The notes beneath the pieces were generated by a model. That model saw only the letters and a list, made by a program, of their open reading frames with translations. It ran no database searches and was not told the origin of the DNA. Shown piece after piece: positions 17,614 through 27,751 of a stretch of 64,000 nucleotides of DNA. The DNA comes from JAEUQQ01 sp963697285 (GTDB lineage: Bacteria; Acidobacteriota; Vicinamibacteria; Vicinamibacterales; JAFNAJ01). The translations under genes were made by a program, and so were the position numbers. Each line of letters opens with the position of its first letter. Positions within the stretch are counted from its first letter, which is position 1. The stretch spans positions 124,001 through 188,000 of the forward strand of contig CAVONI010000008.1 of assembly GCA_963697285.1 (NCBI GenBank). Direction: 5' to 3'.

Positions 17614-20600
17614 ATGATGCGATGTGGCGCCGTCAGCTTCTGTCGGGTGACGCTCCTGGCAGCGCTGTGCTCGCTGTCGGCGGGCTTGGCATGGGGGCAA
17701 GCGGTCTCCGGCTCCCAGATATCGGGTGTCGTGAAGGACGCGAGCGGGGGCGTGCTGCCTGGCGCATCGGTCACCGCGACCAACACTGACACGGGGCTCG
17801 AGCGGACGGCTTACACGACCGGAGAAGGTAGCTACGCCCTTCCCAACCTGCCGGTCGGACCCTACAAGTTGACTGTCACGCTCGAGGGCTTCACGACCTA
17901 CGTGCAGACCGGCATCGTGCTCCAGGTCAATTCGAACCCGTCCATCAACGTCACGCTCGGAGTCGGCGCCATCGGCGAACAGGTCAACGTCGTGGCCGCC
18001 GCGTCGATGGTTGACACGAGGGGCACGAGCGTCGGGCAACTCATCGAGGAGCGGCAGATCGTCAACCTCCCATTGAACGGCCGCCAGCCGACGCAGCTGA
18101 TCCTGTTGTCGGGGGCCGCGGTCGTGACCACCTCGGGCGGCCTGATCGGCGATCGGCGCCAGTATCCCTCGTCGGTCTCGATCTCGGTGGCAGGCGGAAC
18201 CGGCAACGGCACGTCGTACCTGGTGGACGGCGGCTACAACAACGACCCGTTGGCGAACGTCAGCCAGCCGTTTCCGTTCCCCGACGCCTTGCAGGAGTTC
18301 AAGGTTGAAAACGGCGTCCGCAACGCGCGCTTCGGGATCCTGCCGGGCGCGACCGTCAACGCGGTCACCAAGACCGGGGCCAATGCGTTCCACGGGGCGC
18401 TGTTCGGGTTCCTCCGCGACAGCCAGTTCAACGCCATCAAGGCCTTCACGAACACCGACGACGGCCTGAACCGCCAGCAGTGGGGCGGGACGCTCGGCGG
18501 TCCGATCGTGCGGAACAAGGCGTTCTTCTTCGCGGGCGTGCAGGTGACACGGCTGCGCGTGAGTCCGGCCGACACGACGTCGTTCGTGCCGTCGGCCAAG
18601 ATGCGGGCCGGAGACTTCACCGACGCGGCGTCTGCCGCGTGCAACGCAGGCAACGCCCTCACGCTGCCCGCACCGTTCGTGAACAACCGGGTCGACCCGG
18701 CGCTGTTCAGCCCTGTCGCCCAGAACCTGCTGAAGTACCTCCCGGTCTCGAACGACCCGTGCGGCCGTATTGCCTTCAACGTGTCGGACAACAGCGACGA
18801 GCAACTGTTCGTTGGCCGCACCGACTGGCAGATGACGACCAAGCAGCGTGTCTTCGCCCGCTACTTCCTCGCGAACTACGATCGGCCGGCCCTCTACGAT
18901 GGCACGAACCTCCTCCTGTCGACCGGCAACGGCCTCGGCCTCGACAACCGTGTGCAGACGGGCGTGTTCGCCCACGAGTACACGATCCTGAACAACCTGT
19001 TCAGCTCGTTTCGGGTGAGCTTCGCGAAGAGCCGCATCCTCAGGCTGCAGGGCGAGTCGCTGTTCACGTGGAAGGACATCGGCGCCAAGATCACGCCCCT
19101 GGACCCTGAACCGGGCCTGGCGTTCCCCGTCTCGACCATCACCAACGGCTACCCGCAGACGGCCTTCCCGGGCGAGTTCAAGTCGATGACGTGGCAGATC
19201 TCGCAGGATTTCGACTGGACGAAGGGCGCCCACCAGTTGGCCTTCGGCGGGATGTGGATTCGCCCCGAGCTCGACGCGCTCGGCCCGTTCCAGGCCAACG
19301 GCTGGTACACGTTCAACGGATCGCGTGCCGGGGGCGGCAGGCTTGGGCTCGCCGACCTGCTGCTGGGTCTGCCCAGCCAGTACCGGCAGGGCGGCAACCA
19401 GGACATCCAGCAGCACCTGAACTACGTGGGCGTCTACGCCCAGGACACGTGGCGCATCTCCGACAAGCTGACGCTCAATGCCGGGTTGCGGTGGGAGCCC
19501 TACTACTCCGCCGTCGACCAGGCGGGCTACGCCAGTCACTTCGAGATGGCCGGGTTCTACGCGGGCACGAAGAGCACGGTGTACACGAACGCACCGGTCG
19601 GGCTGATGTATCCGGGCGACCCCGGCTACCCGGGCACGTCCTACAACAGGAACAACCTCAACCAGTTCGCGCCGCGCCTCGGCGTCGTGTGGGATCCCGG
19701 CGGCGACGGCAAGCAGACGGTCAGGGCCGCGGTGGGCATCTTCTACGAGATGCCCAAGATGTGGCAGTACGGACGGGCGCCGCTGAACCCGCCCTTCGGC
19801 AACACGATCGTGGTCAACAACCCGGCGTCGTTCGCTGACCCGTGGGCCACCTACGCCGGCGGGGATCCGTTCCCGGTGCAGATGCCCGTGCCCTCTGACG
19901 TCAAGTACCCGCTGTTCGGCAGCTTCGTGAACATGCCGCTCGACGTGAAGCCGACGCAGCTCCGGCAGTGGAACGTGAGCTACGAGCGACAGTTCGCCAC
20001 CAACTGGCTGGTCTCGCTGGCCTACATCGGCAACTACACGGCCCACCTGTGGCTCGGCAAGGAGATCAACCCGGGCCAGTACATCCCGGGTGTCTCGACG
20101 CTGGCGAACACCAACACCCGGCGTGTCCTGTACCTGTCCAATCCCGCGCAGGGGCAGGTACTTCGCCGACATCCCCACGACCGACGACGGCGCCTCTGGG
20201 GAGTACAACGGGATGGTCATCGCGCTGAACCGGCGGTTCGCCGGCAACTGGAGCCTCCTGTCGAACTTCACCTGGAGCAAGTGCATCAACGACGGCGACC
20301 CCGCCATCGACATCAGCAACTCCTACCCGGACCCGAACGACCGCAGCACGAATCGCGGTCCCTGCAACTCGGATCGCCGGTACATGTTCAACGGCTCCGT
20401 CATCTGGCAGAGCACGGGCATCGGCGGCGGCGTCTCGAACGCGCTGACCAGGGATTGGCAGCTCAGCGGCATCTTTGTCAGCCGCAGCGGGGCGTCGTTC
20501 ACGCCGTCGCTCGCGACGAACAACGCCCTCACGGGCCTCAACAACCAGCGCCCGATCGTCGTGGGCGACCCATCGGTCTCAGACCAGACGACCGACAACT

Positions 20601-20884
20601 GGTTCAACCGTGCCGCATTCGTCACGAACACACCGGGCGTGTGGGGCAGTGCCACCCGGGGCATGATCCGCGGCGCCGCGTACTTCAACATCGACATGGC
20701 GCTGTCGCGCACGTTCCCGCTGTGGGGGCAACAGAAGCTCGAGGCCCGGGTGGAAGCCTTCAACGTCATCAATCGGTTCCAGCCCGGTGATCCCGTCGTC
20801 GACTTCGCCAGCGTGAACTTCGGGAAGATCGTGACCGCCGAGGACCCGCGGATCCTGCAGTTCGCCCTGAAGCTCACGTTCTAG
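17614..20884 (+). CDS. TonB-dependent receptor, carboxypeptidase-regulatory (Oar) type, one frame break
   Basis: About 1089 aa after correction. The ATG-ATG at 17614 follows an AAGGGGGA site. The signal peptide ends AGLAWGQAVSGSQ. A CarboxypepD_reg domain follows (SGVVKDASGGVLPGASV, YALPNLPVGPYKLTV). Next come a plug domain (LVDGGYNNDPLANV) and a large barrel ending ILQFALKLTF, a terminal Phe typical of outer-membrane insertion. An extra C at about 20155 breaks the frame in LSNPAQG; one base removed gives RYFADIPTTDDGASGEYNG and the intact C-terminal barrel. These receptors import large ligands (oligosaccharides, peptides, aromatics) with TonB energy. The ligand is unknown. Strand-rich repeats and the full-length barrel argue against decay. 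Confidence 0.9.
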
Positions 20885-20959
20885 CGGGCCTCGGCCCGCG
20901 GTGGTCCCTCGAGCACCCACACCTGACTCATCTCGTCGATTCATTCGGGTGCTCGAGGG
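20884..20959 (+). terminator. Two consecutive hairpins after TonB receptor
   Basis: A compact GCGGGCC-TC-GGCCCGC stem sits at 20884-20899 on the stop codon. It is followed by a longer arm pair CCCTCGAGCACCC (20906-20918) and GGGTGCTCGAGGG (20947-20959), a perfect 13 bp with a 28-base loop. Terminator function is inferred from position. Confidence 0.55.
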
Positions 20960-21013
20960 GTCCTGGACTGTTTGTCACGGTGGCCGCGGAACAGGCGGCT
21001 GAGGAGAATTGCC

Positions 21014-22147
21014 ATGCGACGTGTACGGATTGGAATCGGTGTCGGGGTCGTGATGGCGCTGGGCGTCGCCTTCACGGTGAGCGTCTGGTCGCAGGGGTCT
21101 CCAGGCTACCGCGACATCACGGTCAACCCCGACGGCAGCGTCACGATCAAGAACGCGACCGTGCCGCTGCCCGGCCTGATGAGCGAGGGCAGCAAGAAGG
21201 TGCTGATGCGGACCAAGCCCACCGAGGGTCCGGGGGCGCCGGTGCCGTTGCCGTCCGACATCCCCGACATGGCGGAGTTGCGCCGGGTCTACAACGAGAA
21301 CCTGAAGCCGAACGTGGATCACATGAAGGAGGTGTTCCCGGTCGACATCGAAGAGACGACCATTGCGGGCATCTCCGCGGCGATTGTCACGCCCAGGGGG
21401 GGCGTGCCCGAGAAGAACAAGAACCGCCTGTTTCTCAACGGTCCCGGCGGAGGCTTCCGCACCGGCGTGCGCGGCAACGGGTTGCTGATCAGCATCCCGG
21501 TCGCTGCGACGCTCGGCGTGAAGGTGGTCACGATCACCTACCGGCAGGGCCCCGAGTACAAGTTCCCGGCGGCCAGCGAAGACATGCTGAAGGTGTGGGA
21601 CCACTTCACGAAGACCTACAAGCCCGAGAACATCGGCCTCGTCGGGTGCTCGGCCGGCGGATCGCTCGTGACGCACACGACGGCGACGCTGATCAAGCAG
21701 GGCAGGCCGACGCCGGGCGTGATCGGTGTCTACTGTTCGGGGCTCGGTGCCGCCGGCACGGGCGACTCAGCCCTCCTCAGCGCGTTGTCTGTGACGAGCG
21801 CCTCGCTGCGCACGACGCAGACTGGTCCGCCGCCGCCCCCTGGCGCCGCGCCCGTGGCCATGACCTACATGCAGGGCACCGATCCGAAGGACTTCGTCGT
21901 CAATCCCACGTCTGACGAAACGCTGCTGAAGAAGTGGCCGCCGACGATCTTCTTCACCGCCAGCCGCGACGGCGCAGCGAGCGGCGCGCTCTACAGCTAC
22001 CTCAAGCTGATCAAGCTCGGGATCGACTCGCAGGTCATGGTCTTCGATGGCCTGTATCACGGCTTCATGACGAACCCCGACTTTCCCGAAGCGCAGGACG
22101 GCTACAAGATCGCCGCGGCGTTCTACGACAAGCACCTCGGAAAGTAG
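21014..22147 (+). CDS. Secreted alpha/beta hydrolase, hormone-sensitive-lipase-like
   Basis: About 378 aa from the ATG at 21014, which has GAGGAG eight bases upstream. The signal peptide ends FTVSVWSQGSPG. The oxyanion region reads NGPGGGF in place of the usual HGGGF. The nucleophile elbow is GCSAGGS. Asp candidates lie in the segment TASRDGAASG, and the His is in GLYHGFMTN. The family hydrolyses esters of short acyl or acetylated carbohydrate substrates. The lone gene follows the TonB receptor and its terminators, so it has its own promoter or is read through. Substrate unknown. Confidence 0.85.
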   Translation: MRRVRIGIGVGVVMALGVAFTVSVWSQGSPGYRDITVNPDGSVTIKNATVPLPGLMSEGSKKVLMRTKPTEGPGAPVPLPSDIPDMAELRRVYNENLKPNVDHMKEVFPVDIEETTIAGISAAIVTPRGGVPEKNKNRLFLNGPGGGFRTGVRGNGLLISIPVAATLGVKVVTITYRQGPEYKFPAASEDMLKVWDHFTKTYKPENIGLVGCSAGGSLVTHTTATLIKQGRPTPGVIGVYCSGLGAAGTGDSALLSALSVTSASLRTTQTGPPPPPGAAPVAMTYMQGTDPKDFVVNPTSDETLLKKWPPTIFFTASRDGAASGALYSYLKLIKLGIDSQVMVFDGLYHGFMTNPDFPEAQDGYKIAAAFYDKHLGK

Positions 22148-22160
22148 GCGCGAGCGATCG

Positions 22161-22188
22161 TCCGGGGGGCCGCTGGCGGTCCCCCGGA
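22161..22188. terminator. Hairpin between convergent genes
   Basis: TCCGGGGGGCC, loop GCTGGC, GGTCCCCCGGA: 10 of 11 pairs. It lies between the stop codons of the hydrolase and the MFS gene and could end transcription in both directions. Confidence 0.6.
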
Positions 22189-22196
22189 TGCGCGGG

Positions 22197-23360
22197 TCAT
22201 GTCCGGCGCGTCCCCGCCAACAGCCACAGGCTGGTCGCAACGCACGCCGCGCCGATCGCGTAGGGCGCACCAGGCGAGACCATGTCGAACACCGCCCCCG
22301 CGAGCACTGGCCCGACGACCCGCGCCAGCGCGCCGGCCGACTGTGACAGGCCGGTCGCCATCCCCACCTCGTTGGGTTCGACCAGTGTCGTGATGAACGA
22401 CGTCAGCGTCGCCCCCGCCAGCGCGTTACCGATGCCGATCAGCGCCAGCGCGGGATACAGGTGCCACGGTGCCCGGACCAGCGCGATCCCCGCGTAGCCG
22501 AGGCTGGCGATCCCGAGCCCCGAGGTCATCACGCGCTGTTCGCGAACGTACTTGAGCGCCGTCCGCAGCAGTCCCGCCTGCACGATCACCGACACGACGC
22601 CGATGAACACGAAGATGCGTGCGTTCTCCACCGGGCCGTAACCGAACTCGTGCGACGTGAAGACGGCGAAGTTCGTCTGAAGCCCTGACATCGCGACGGT
22701 GATCAGGAACATGGCGGTCAGCGGGCCCCGCAGCCTGACATTGCCGAACACGCGAACGGCCTGCCCGAGCGGGTTCACGTCGGCCCACGTGAGGTTCGCC
22801 GACGTGCGCCTCGCGGGCGGGAGTGACTCGGGCAGGACGAACCAGCCGAACGCGGCGGTGATCAGCGTCAGGCCTGCGGCGAGGAATGCCGGCGCCTGCA
22901 GGCTGATGTGACTCAGCGCACCGCCGATGGCCGGGCCGATGATGAACCCGAGGCCGAACGCGGCGCCAATCAACCCGAAGTTCTTGGCCCGGTCCTCGGG
23001 GGCCGACACGTCGGCGATGTACGCCTGCGCCACCGAGATGTTCGCGCCGGTGATCCCGTCGATCGCGCGGCCGAGGAAGAGCATCCACAACGCCGTCGCC
23101 AGGCCGAACACGAGGTATCCGAGGCCGGAGCCCAGGACGCTCAGCAGCAGGATGGGCCTCCGGCCGTAGCGGTCAGACACCCGGCCCAGCGCGGGCCCCG
23201 CCACGAACTGGAACGCGGCGAAGGTGAGCGCGAGCAACCCGACGGTCAAGGCGTCCGGGCTGTACTCCTTCACGAGGAAGGGGATCACGGGAACGAGGAT
23301 CGTTGCCCCGAGCAGGTCGAGGAAGGCCGAGACGACGATGAACGAGAGCGCGCGTGACAC
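22197..23360 (-). CDS. MFS transporter, TetA-like
   Basis: 387 aa starting from a GTG at 23360 (MSRALSFIVVSAFLDLLGATI). Twelve hydrophobic segments are expected. The conserved loop motif GRVSDRYGRRP and the block GRAIDGITGANISVAQAYIA place it in the drug:H+ antiporter-1 (tetracycline/multidrug) branch. Substrate is not determinable from sequence; resistance should not be assumed. It lies 15 bases after malQ and is probably co-transcribed with it. Confidence 0.88.
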   Translation of the reverse strand: MSRALSFIVVSAFLDLLGATILVPVIPFLVKEYSPDALTVGLLALTFAAFQFVAGPALGRVSDRYGRRPILLLSVLGSGLGYLVFGLATALWMLFLGRAIDGITGANISVAQAYIADVSAPEDRAKNFGLIGAAFGLGFIIGPAIGGALSHISLQAPAFLAAGLTLITAAFGWFVLPESLPPARRTSANLTWADVNPLGQAVRVFGNVRLRGPLTAMFLITVAMSGLQTNFAVFTSHEFGYGPVENARIFVFIGVVSVIVQAGLLRTALKYVREQRVMTSGLGIASLGYAGIALVRAPWHLYPALALIGIGNALAGATLTSFITTLVEPNEVGMATGLSQSAGALARVVGPVLAGAVFDMVSPGAPYAIGAACVATSLWLLAGTRRT

Positions 23361-23375
23361 CGGGCCTGCGGCGCG

Positions 23376-25007
23376 TTACCGGCGCCGATAACGGGCGCAC
23401 CACTGGCTGATGACGCGTGAGCGCTCGAGGCACTCGGGGTGCGACGCCATCACGTCGGTGGGCCAGGGGAGCGTCCAGGTCCAGTTCCTGTCATCGACCG
23501 TGGCGGGGACGTTCACCCGGTCGCGCCAGCCGAAGAGATCCTGCATCGGGAGGATGACGTCCCCGGAACCGCTGGCGAGCAGCAACTCCAGGAACGCGTC
23601 TCGCACGACGTCGCTGAACGGCGATGTCGCCGTGAACGGCTCGTCGGTCAGCGTCGGGCTCGAGCCCGGCTGCGTCGCCGACTGCGCGCGCGCCGACCGC
23701 AGGTTGACGAACCACGGCATCGCCAGCACCGCAAATCGTTCGACGTCGTCGGCACCATCCCACCACTCGGCGAGCGTATCGGTGTCGTGCGTGCCGCTCG
23801 TGGCGACCGAGATCGGCGGGTACGCGAGGGGGTCGCGAAACGGTGCGCCCGGCTTCTGCCACTCGCGCTCCCATCGCAACACGCGGTAGCCGGGAAGGCG
23901 CAGGCGGGCCAGCGATTCGCGCACCTCGTCGGGCACCGTCCCGAGATCCTCGGCAATGATGCGCGCCCCGACGCTCGCGAACATGTTCATCACGGCCTCG
24001 CCCTGCTGGATCTGGTCACGCAACGCGGCCGGCGTGAAGTAACGTGGCGACCCGTCGAGCGGGATCGCATGGGTCCGGTAGAACCCGACGAGGTGATCGA
24101 CGCGGAAGCCGCCGAAGAGGTCGGCACTGCGGCGCGCACGCTGGTGGATCCACTCGTAGTCGTCTTCGGCGATCACGTCCCAGCGATAGACGGGAAGCCC
24201 CCAATCCTGCCCGGTGGCGCTGAAGGCGTCTGGCGGCACCCCCACCGATGCATCGAGCATGAAGGACTGCTGGCGGGCCCAGACGTCGGCGCTGTCGGCG
24301 CTCACCATGAAGGGCAGGTCGCCATACAACGTCACGTCATCGGCCTCGCGTCGCGCCGCGTGCCATTGCTCGCCGGCAACCCACTGCAGGTACTGTGCGA
24401 AGCGCACCTCGGTGGCCAGCGACTGCCGGGCCTGCACGATGGCATCGGGCCGATGGGTGCGATTGCCTTCCTCCCATTCCCACCACGGACGTTCGCCGTG
24501 ATACGTGTGCAACGCCCGGAACAGCGCGTAGTCTTCGACCCACCAGGCCTGCGACACGACCCATGCCGCGAACGCCAGGGCACGGGGCGTCTGCGCCGAG
24601 TACTCGTCGCGGTCGAACCGCGTGAACGACATGCGGAGGGCGCGCATCTTGAGCGCGCGGACGCGATCCCACTCGATGCGAGGCGTGCCGCGCAGGCTGT
24701 CGATTTCTGCCCGGCTGCCGGGATCGAGGGCGGCGTCTCCGCCAAGCGCGACGTAGTCGTCGACGTTGCGCAGCGAGATGTAGATCGGGTCGATGGCCAT
24801 GGCCGTCATGGCCGAGTACGGTGAGTGCTGACCCGCACTCATCTCGTTGACCGGCAGCATCAGCCAGGTGCGCAGGCCCGCGTCACGGAGCCAGGACGCG
24901 AACCCGCCGACGTCACCGATTTCACCAATGCCCCAACTGCGCGACGACCGGGCAGAAAACAGCGGAAGCAGGACACCGGCCCGGCGTCCGCGCGACGAAT
25001 CAGGCAC
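23376..25007 (-). CDS. malQ: 4-alpha-glucanotransferase (amylomaltase, GH77)
   Basis: It transfers maltosyl and longer alpha-1,4-glucan chains between acceptors in cytoplasmic maltodextrin or glycogen metabolism. GH77 catalytic residues are visible: Asp in FGGFRVDHLVGFYR, Glu in ARIIAEDLGTVPDEV, Asp in SGTHDTDTLAEWW. I chose the GTG at 25007 (MPDSSRGRRAGVLLPLFSARSS), which puts the family's start (GVLLPLFS, SWGIGEIGD) near the N-terminus, giving about 543 aa. An ATG 25 codons earlier at 25082 is also possible. It lies 93 bases after the aminotransferase gene and 15 bases before the MFS gene. Confidence 0.92.
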   Translation of the reverse strand: MPDSSRGRRAGVLLPLFSARSSRSWGIGEIGDVGGFASWLRDAGLRTWLMLPVNEMSAGQHSPYSAMTAMAIDPIYISLRNVDDYVALGGDAALDPGSRAEIDSLRGTPRIEWDRVRALKMRALRMSFTRFDRDEYSAQTPRALAFAAWVVSQAWWVEDYALFRALHTYHGERPWWEWEEGNRTHRPDAIVQARQSLATEVRFAQYLQWVAGEQWHAARREADDVTLYGDLPFMVSADSADVWARQQSFMLDASVGVPPDAFSATGQDWGLPVYRWDVIAEDDYEWIHQRARRSADLFGGFRVDHLVGFYRTHAIPLDGSPRYFTPAALRDQIQQGEAVMNMFASVGARIIAEDLGTVPDEVRESLARLRLPGYRVLRWEREWQKPGAPFRDPLAYPPISVATSGTHDTDTLAEWWDGADDVERFAVLAMPWFVNLRSARAQSATQPGSSPTLTDEPFTATSPFSDVVRDAFLELLLASGSGDVILPMQDLFGWRDRVNVPATVDDRNWTWTLPWPTDVMASHPECLERSRVISQWCARYRRR

Positions 25008-25100
25008 GCAGGTTCCTCGAACGTGTGATGGGCGGGCCGGGAATGGCCCCTTCGCCAGCGGCCGCGCCAGGGGGGAGGGCACAGCGCCGGGCCACGATCC

Positions 25101-26339
25101 CTAGACTAGTCGATTCACGAACGCCGTGATACGGCGCCACCCCTCCACGAGCACGGCTGGATCGGCCAGGAGGCTGGAGACGAGAAACGCCTCATGCCGG
25201 AAGTCGAAGAAATACCCAGGGTGGACGAGGACACCCTCCTCGTCGGCGAGGCGCACGACGAGGTCGTCTTCGGGCAGCACGGCTGGCACGCGCACCACGG
25301 CAGACCATCCGCCCTCGCACGTCAGCAGCGAGCACGCGCGCGCCCCCGCCAGGTGCGCACGCAACCAGGTGAGATTGCCGCGGATGCGTTCGGCGATCTG
25401 CTCGCGCACGACCGTGCCGTCTCGCAGGAAAGCGGGCACGGCAAGCTGAACGGGCGTGGACACCGACAGATAGGTGTCGCACACGATCTCGAGCCGCGCC
25501 TTCAACGCGGCGACCGTCGCCTCGTCACCGGCAAGCGCCATCCACCCGAGCTTGACCGACGGCAAGCCCACGGACTTCGACAGCCCGCCCAGGGCGACGA
25601 CCAGCGGGCGCGGCTCGCCGGAAGGCGCGAGGACGCACGCCACGTGATCCCCGGCCGGCTCGAGTGGGTAATCACAGAACACCTCGTCGGCGATGATCGT
25701 CCAGCCGTGGCCGGCGCACAGCGCCTGCCAGCGCACCCAGTCGTCGTGCCTGACGAACGACCCCGTCGGGTTGTTGGGCGAGACGAGGAGCACCGCCCGC
25801 GTGCGAGGGCTCGTGGCCCGCGCGACCGAATCCCACGCGACGCTCCAGTGGCCGTCGTACACCAGGCCGTACGGCCGGATGACGAGGCCATCCAGCCGCG
25901 CGAGATGCTCGAACAGGGGATAGCTGGGGGCCGGCACGAGCACTTCGTCGCCCGGATCGCACAACACCTTGAACAGGAGCGAGTAGGCCTCGCTGGTGCT
26001 CGCCGTCAACACGACGTCGGCCGGCGACACGTCGATCCCGCGCCGCGCGTAGTCACCCGCGACGGCACGACGCGCGCTGGCGATCCCGAACGCCTCGGGG
26101 CGATAGACGGTGCCCGCAGGATCGGACAGGGGCGCCAGCAGGTCCGGGGGATAGGCGATGCCGGCACCTGACGGGTTGGAGACGGTCAGGTCGAGCACCT
26201 CGGCACCGCGCGCACGCCGCGCGGCGAGCGCCTGCGTCAGCCGGTTCGCGCGGAGCACACCCGGGACACGGCCCGAGAAGCGCCGCGGGGTCTCGTCACC
26301 CGGCTGCTCCGCTTCGTCCCCGCCTCTCGCCGACGTCAT
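25101..26339 (-). CDS. PLP-dependent aminotransferase, class I/II
   Basis: 412 aa from the ATG at 26339; the open frame continues further upstream but is antisense to the divergent M16 gene and not protein-like there. Fold-type I signatures are DEVLVPAPSYPLFEHLA, LVSPNNPTGSFV, IIADEVFCDYPL and the PLP-lysine region ALGGLSKSVGLPSVKLGW. The substrate amino acid is unknown. It is divergent from the M16 pair with only 24 bases between the start codons, and both promoters overlap there. Probably first gene of a group with malQ and the MFS transporter. Confidence 0.88.
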   Translation of the reverse strand: MTSARGGDEAEQPGDETPRRFSGRVPGVLRANRLTQALAARRARGAEVLDLTVSNPSGAGIAYPPDLLAPLSDPAGTVYRPEAFGIASARRAVAGDYARRGIDVSPADVVLTASTSEAYSLLFKVLCDPGDEVLVPAPSYPLFEHLARLDGLVIRPYGLVYDGHWSVAWDSVARATSPRTRAVLLVSPNNPTGSFVRHDDWVRWQALCAGHGWTIIADEVFCDYPLEPAGDHVACVLAPSGEPRPLVVALGGLSKSVGLPSVKLGWMALAGDEATVAALKARLEIVCDTYLSVSTPVQLAVPAFLRDGTVVREQIAERIRGNLTWLRAHLAGARACSLLTCEGGWSAVVRVPAVLPEDDLVVRLADEEGVLVHPGYFFDFRHEAFLVSSLLADPAVLVEGWRRITAFVNRLV

Positions 26340-26345
26340 GGCACG

Positions 26346-26355
26346 AGGATAAACT
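26346..26355. promoter_or_regulatory. Overlapping divergent -10 boxes
   Basis: Plus strand TAAACT (26350-26355) ends eight bases before the ATG at 26364. Minus strand TATCCT (plus 26346-26351) ends six bases before the ATG at 26339. The two share two base pairs, so only one polymerase could open the site at a time. Confidence 0.5.
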
Positions 26356-26363
26356 AGCTGGTC

Positions 26364-27749
26364 ATGGCTGACTTCCGTATTCCCGCTTGGTGCCTGACCC
26401 CGCTGGCCGCGCTGGCGTTCGTCGGGTACGGCGGTCACGTCGCCTCGGCGCAGCAGCAGGCGCCGGTGCTCAGCGTGGCCGTCGAACAGTTCACACTCCC
26501 CAACGGGCTGCACGTGATCCTGCATCGCGATGCGAGCATCCCCACCGTGACGGTCAACGTCTGGTACCACGTCGGGTCCGGCAGCGAGAAGGTCGGCCGG
26601 ACCGGCTTTGCGCACCTCTTCGAGCACCTGATGTTCGAGGGCTCGAAGCACGTCAAGGAAGGCGACTTCGACAACCTGCTCGAGGCCGCGGGCGCCAACA
26701 ACAACGGATCGACGAATGAAGACCGGACGAACTACTACATCGAGGGCCCGCGCAGCGCGCTCGAACTGATGCTCTTCCTCGATTCCGACCGCATGGCCTA
26801 CCTGCTCGAGACGATGTCGCCCGAGCGCGTGGACGGGCAGCGCGATGTCGTGAAGAACGAGCGGCGTCAGGGCGTCGAGAACCGGCCGTACGGGCTCGCG
26901 GAACTCGAGATCGGCCAGTTGCTCTACCCGAAGAACCATCCCTACCATTGGCCGACGATCGGTTACATGGAGGATCTCACCGCCGCGTCGCACCAGGACG
27001 TGGTGGACTTCTTCAAGACCTACTACGCGCCCAACAACGCGAGCCTCGTGGTCGCGGGTGACATCGATCTCGCCGACGCGAGACGGCTGGTCGAGAAGTG
27101 GTTCGCCGAGGTGCCGCGTGGCGCCGACGTGCCGCCCATCGTGCCGCCGCCGGCGAAGCTCACGTCGGTGGTCGCGAAGACGATGACCGACCGCGTCCAG
27201 CTGCCGCGGCTGTACATGGCGTGGCACTCGCCGGCGGCGCTGACGCCGGGTGACGCGGAACTCGACCTCGTGGCCAGCGTGCTGACGGGTGGCAAGAACT
27301 CACGCCTCTACAAGCGTCTCGTGTTCGACCTGCAGATCGCCCAGGAGGTCTTCGCCGCCCAGCAGTCGGCCGCGCTCGGATCGTCGTTCCTCCTCGTCGC
27401 GACGGCCCGCCCGCCGAAGGCCGGCGAGACGCACGAGCAGAACATCGCGCGCATCAAGGCCATCATCGACGAGGAGATCGCCACGCTGCAGAAGACTCCG
27501 CCGACCGCCCGCGAGATGGAGCGTGCCGTCAACCAGTACGAGGCGCAGTTCTACGACGCCGGCGAACGGCTCGGCCGTCGCGCCGATCAGCTCAACCGGT
27601 ATTACACGCTGACCGGGAATCCCGACTACTTCAACGAGGATCTCGCCCGCTATCGCGCGCTGTCGCCCAACGACGTCTCGACCGCCGCGAACACGTGGCT
27701 GCCGCAGACGCGGCGCGTCGAGATCACCGTCATGCCGGAGGGCAAGTAG
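26364..27749 (+). CDS. M16 zinc peptidase, catalytic subunit
   Basis: 461 aa with a signal peptide ending HVASAQQQAPV. The inverted zinc motif HLFEH (in FAHLFEHLMFEGSKH) and the downstream Glu region (ENRPYGLAELEIGQ) mark an active pitrilysin/PqqL-type M16 subunit. The second half has LYMAWHSPAALTPGDAEL and GKNSRLYKRLVFDLQIA, typical of the M16C domain. It is followed two bases later by a second M16 gene that lacks the zinc motif. The pair probably forms a heterodimer that degrades peptides in the periplasm. Confidence 0.93.
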   Translation: MADFRIPAWCLTPLAALAFVGYGGHVASAQQQAPVLSVAVEQFTLPNGLHVILHRDASIPTVTVNVWYHVGSGSEKVGRTGFAHLFEHLMFEGSKHVKEGDFDNLLEAAGANNNGSTNEDRTNYYIEGPRSALELMLFLDSDRMAYLLETMSPERVDGQRDVVKNERRQGVENRPYGLAELEIGQLLYPKNHPYHWPTIGYMEDLTAASHQDVVDFFKTYYAPNNASLVVAGDIDLADARRLVEKWFAEVPRGADVPPIVPPPAKLTSVVAKTMTDRVQLPRLYMAWHSPAALTPGDAELDLVASVLTGGKNSRLYKRLVFDLQIAQEVFAAQQSAALGSSFLLVATARPPKAGETHEQNIARIKAIIDEEIATLQKTPPTAREMERAVNQYEAQFYDAGERLGRRADQLNRYYTLTGNPDYFNEDLARYRALSPNDVSTAANTWLPQTRRVEITVMPEGK

Positions 27750-27751
27750 TC

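Noticed and set aside
17611..20319. Very long antisense reading frame (about 900 codons) opposite the TonB receptor gene
   Set aside because: High GC content gives long open frames on the opposite strand. The translation is Arg/Val/Gly/His-rich with no recognisable motif, while the plus strand encodes a clear receptor.
22197..23360. Tetracycline resistance gene
   Set aside because: It is a TetA-like MFS protein by motif only; the context with malQ and an aminotransferase and the lack of a TetR neighbour do not support a resistance call.
26340..27227. Upstream extension of the aminotransferase frame on the minus strand
   Set aside because: It is antisense to the M16 peptidase and low-complexity (His/Arg/Val). 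The protein-like part begins at the ATG at 26339.
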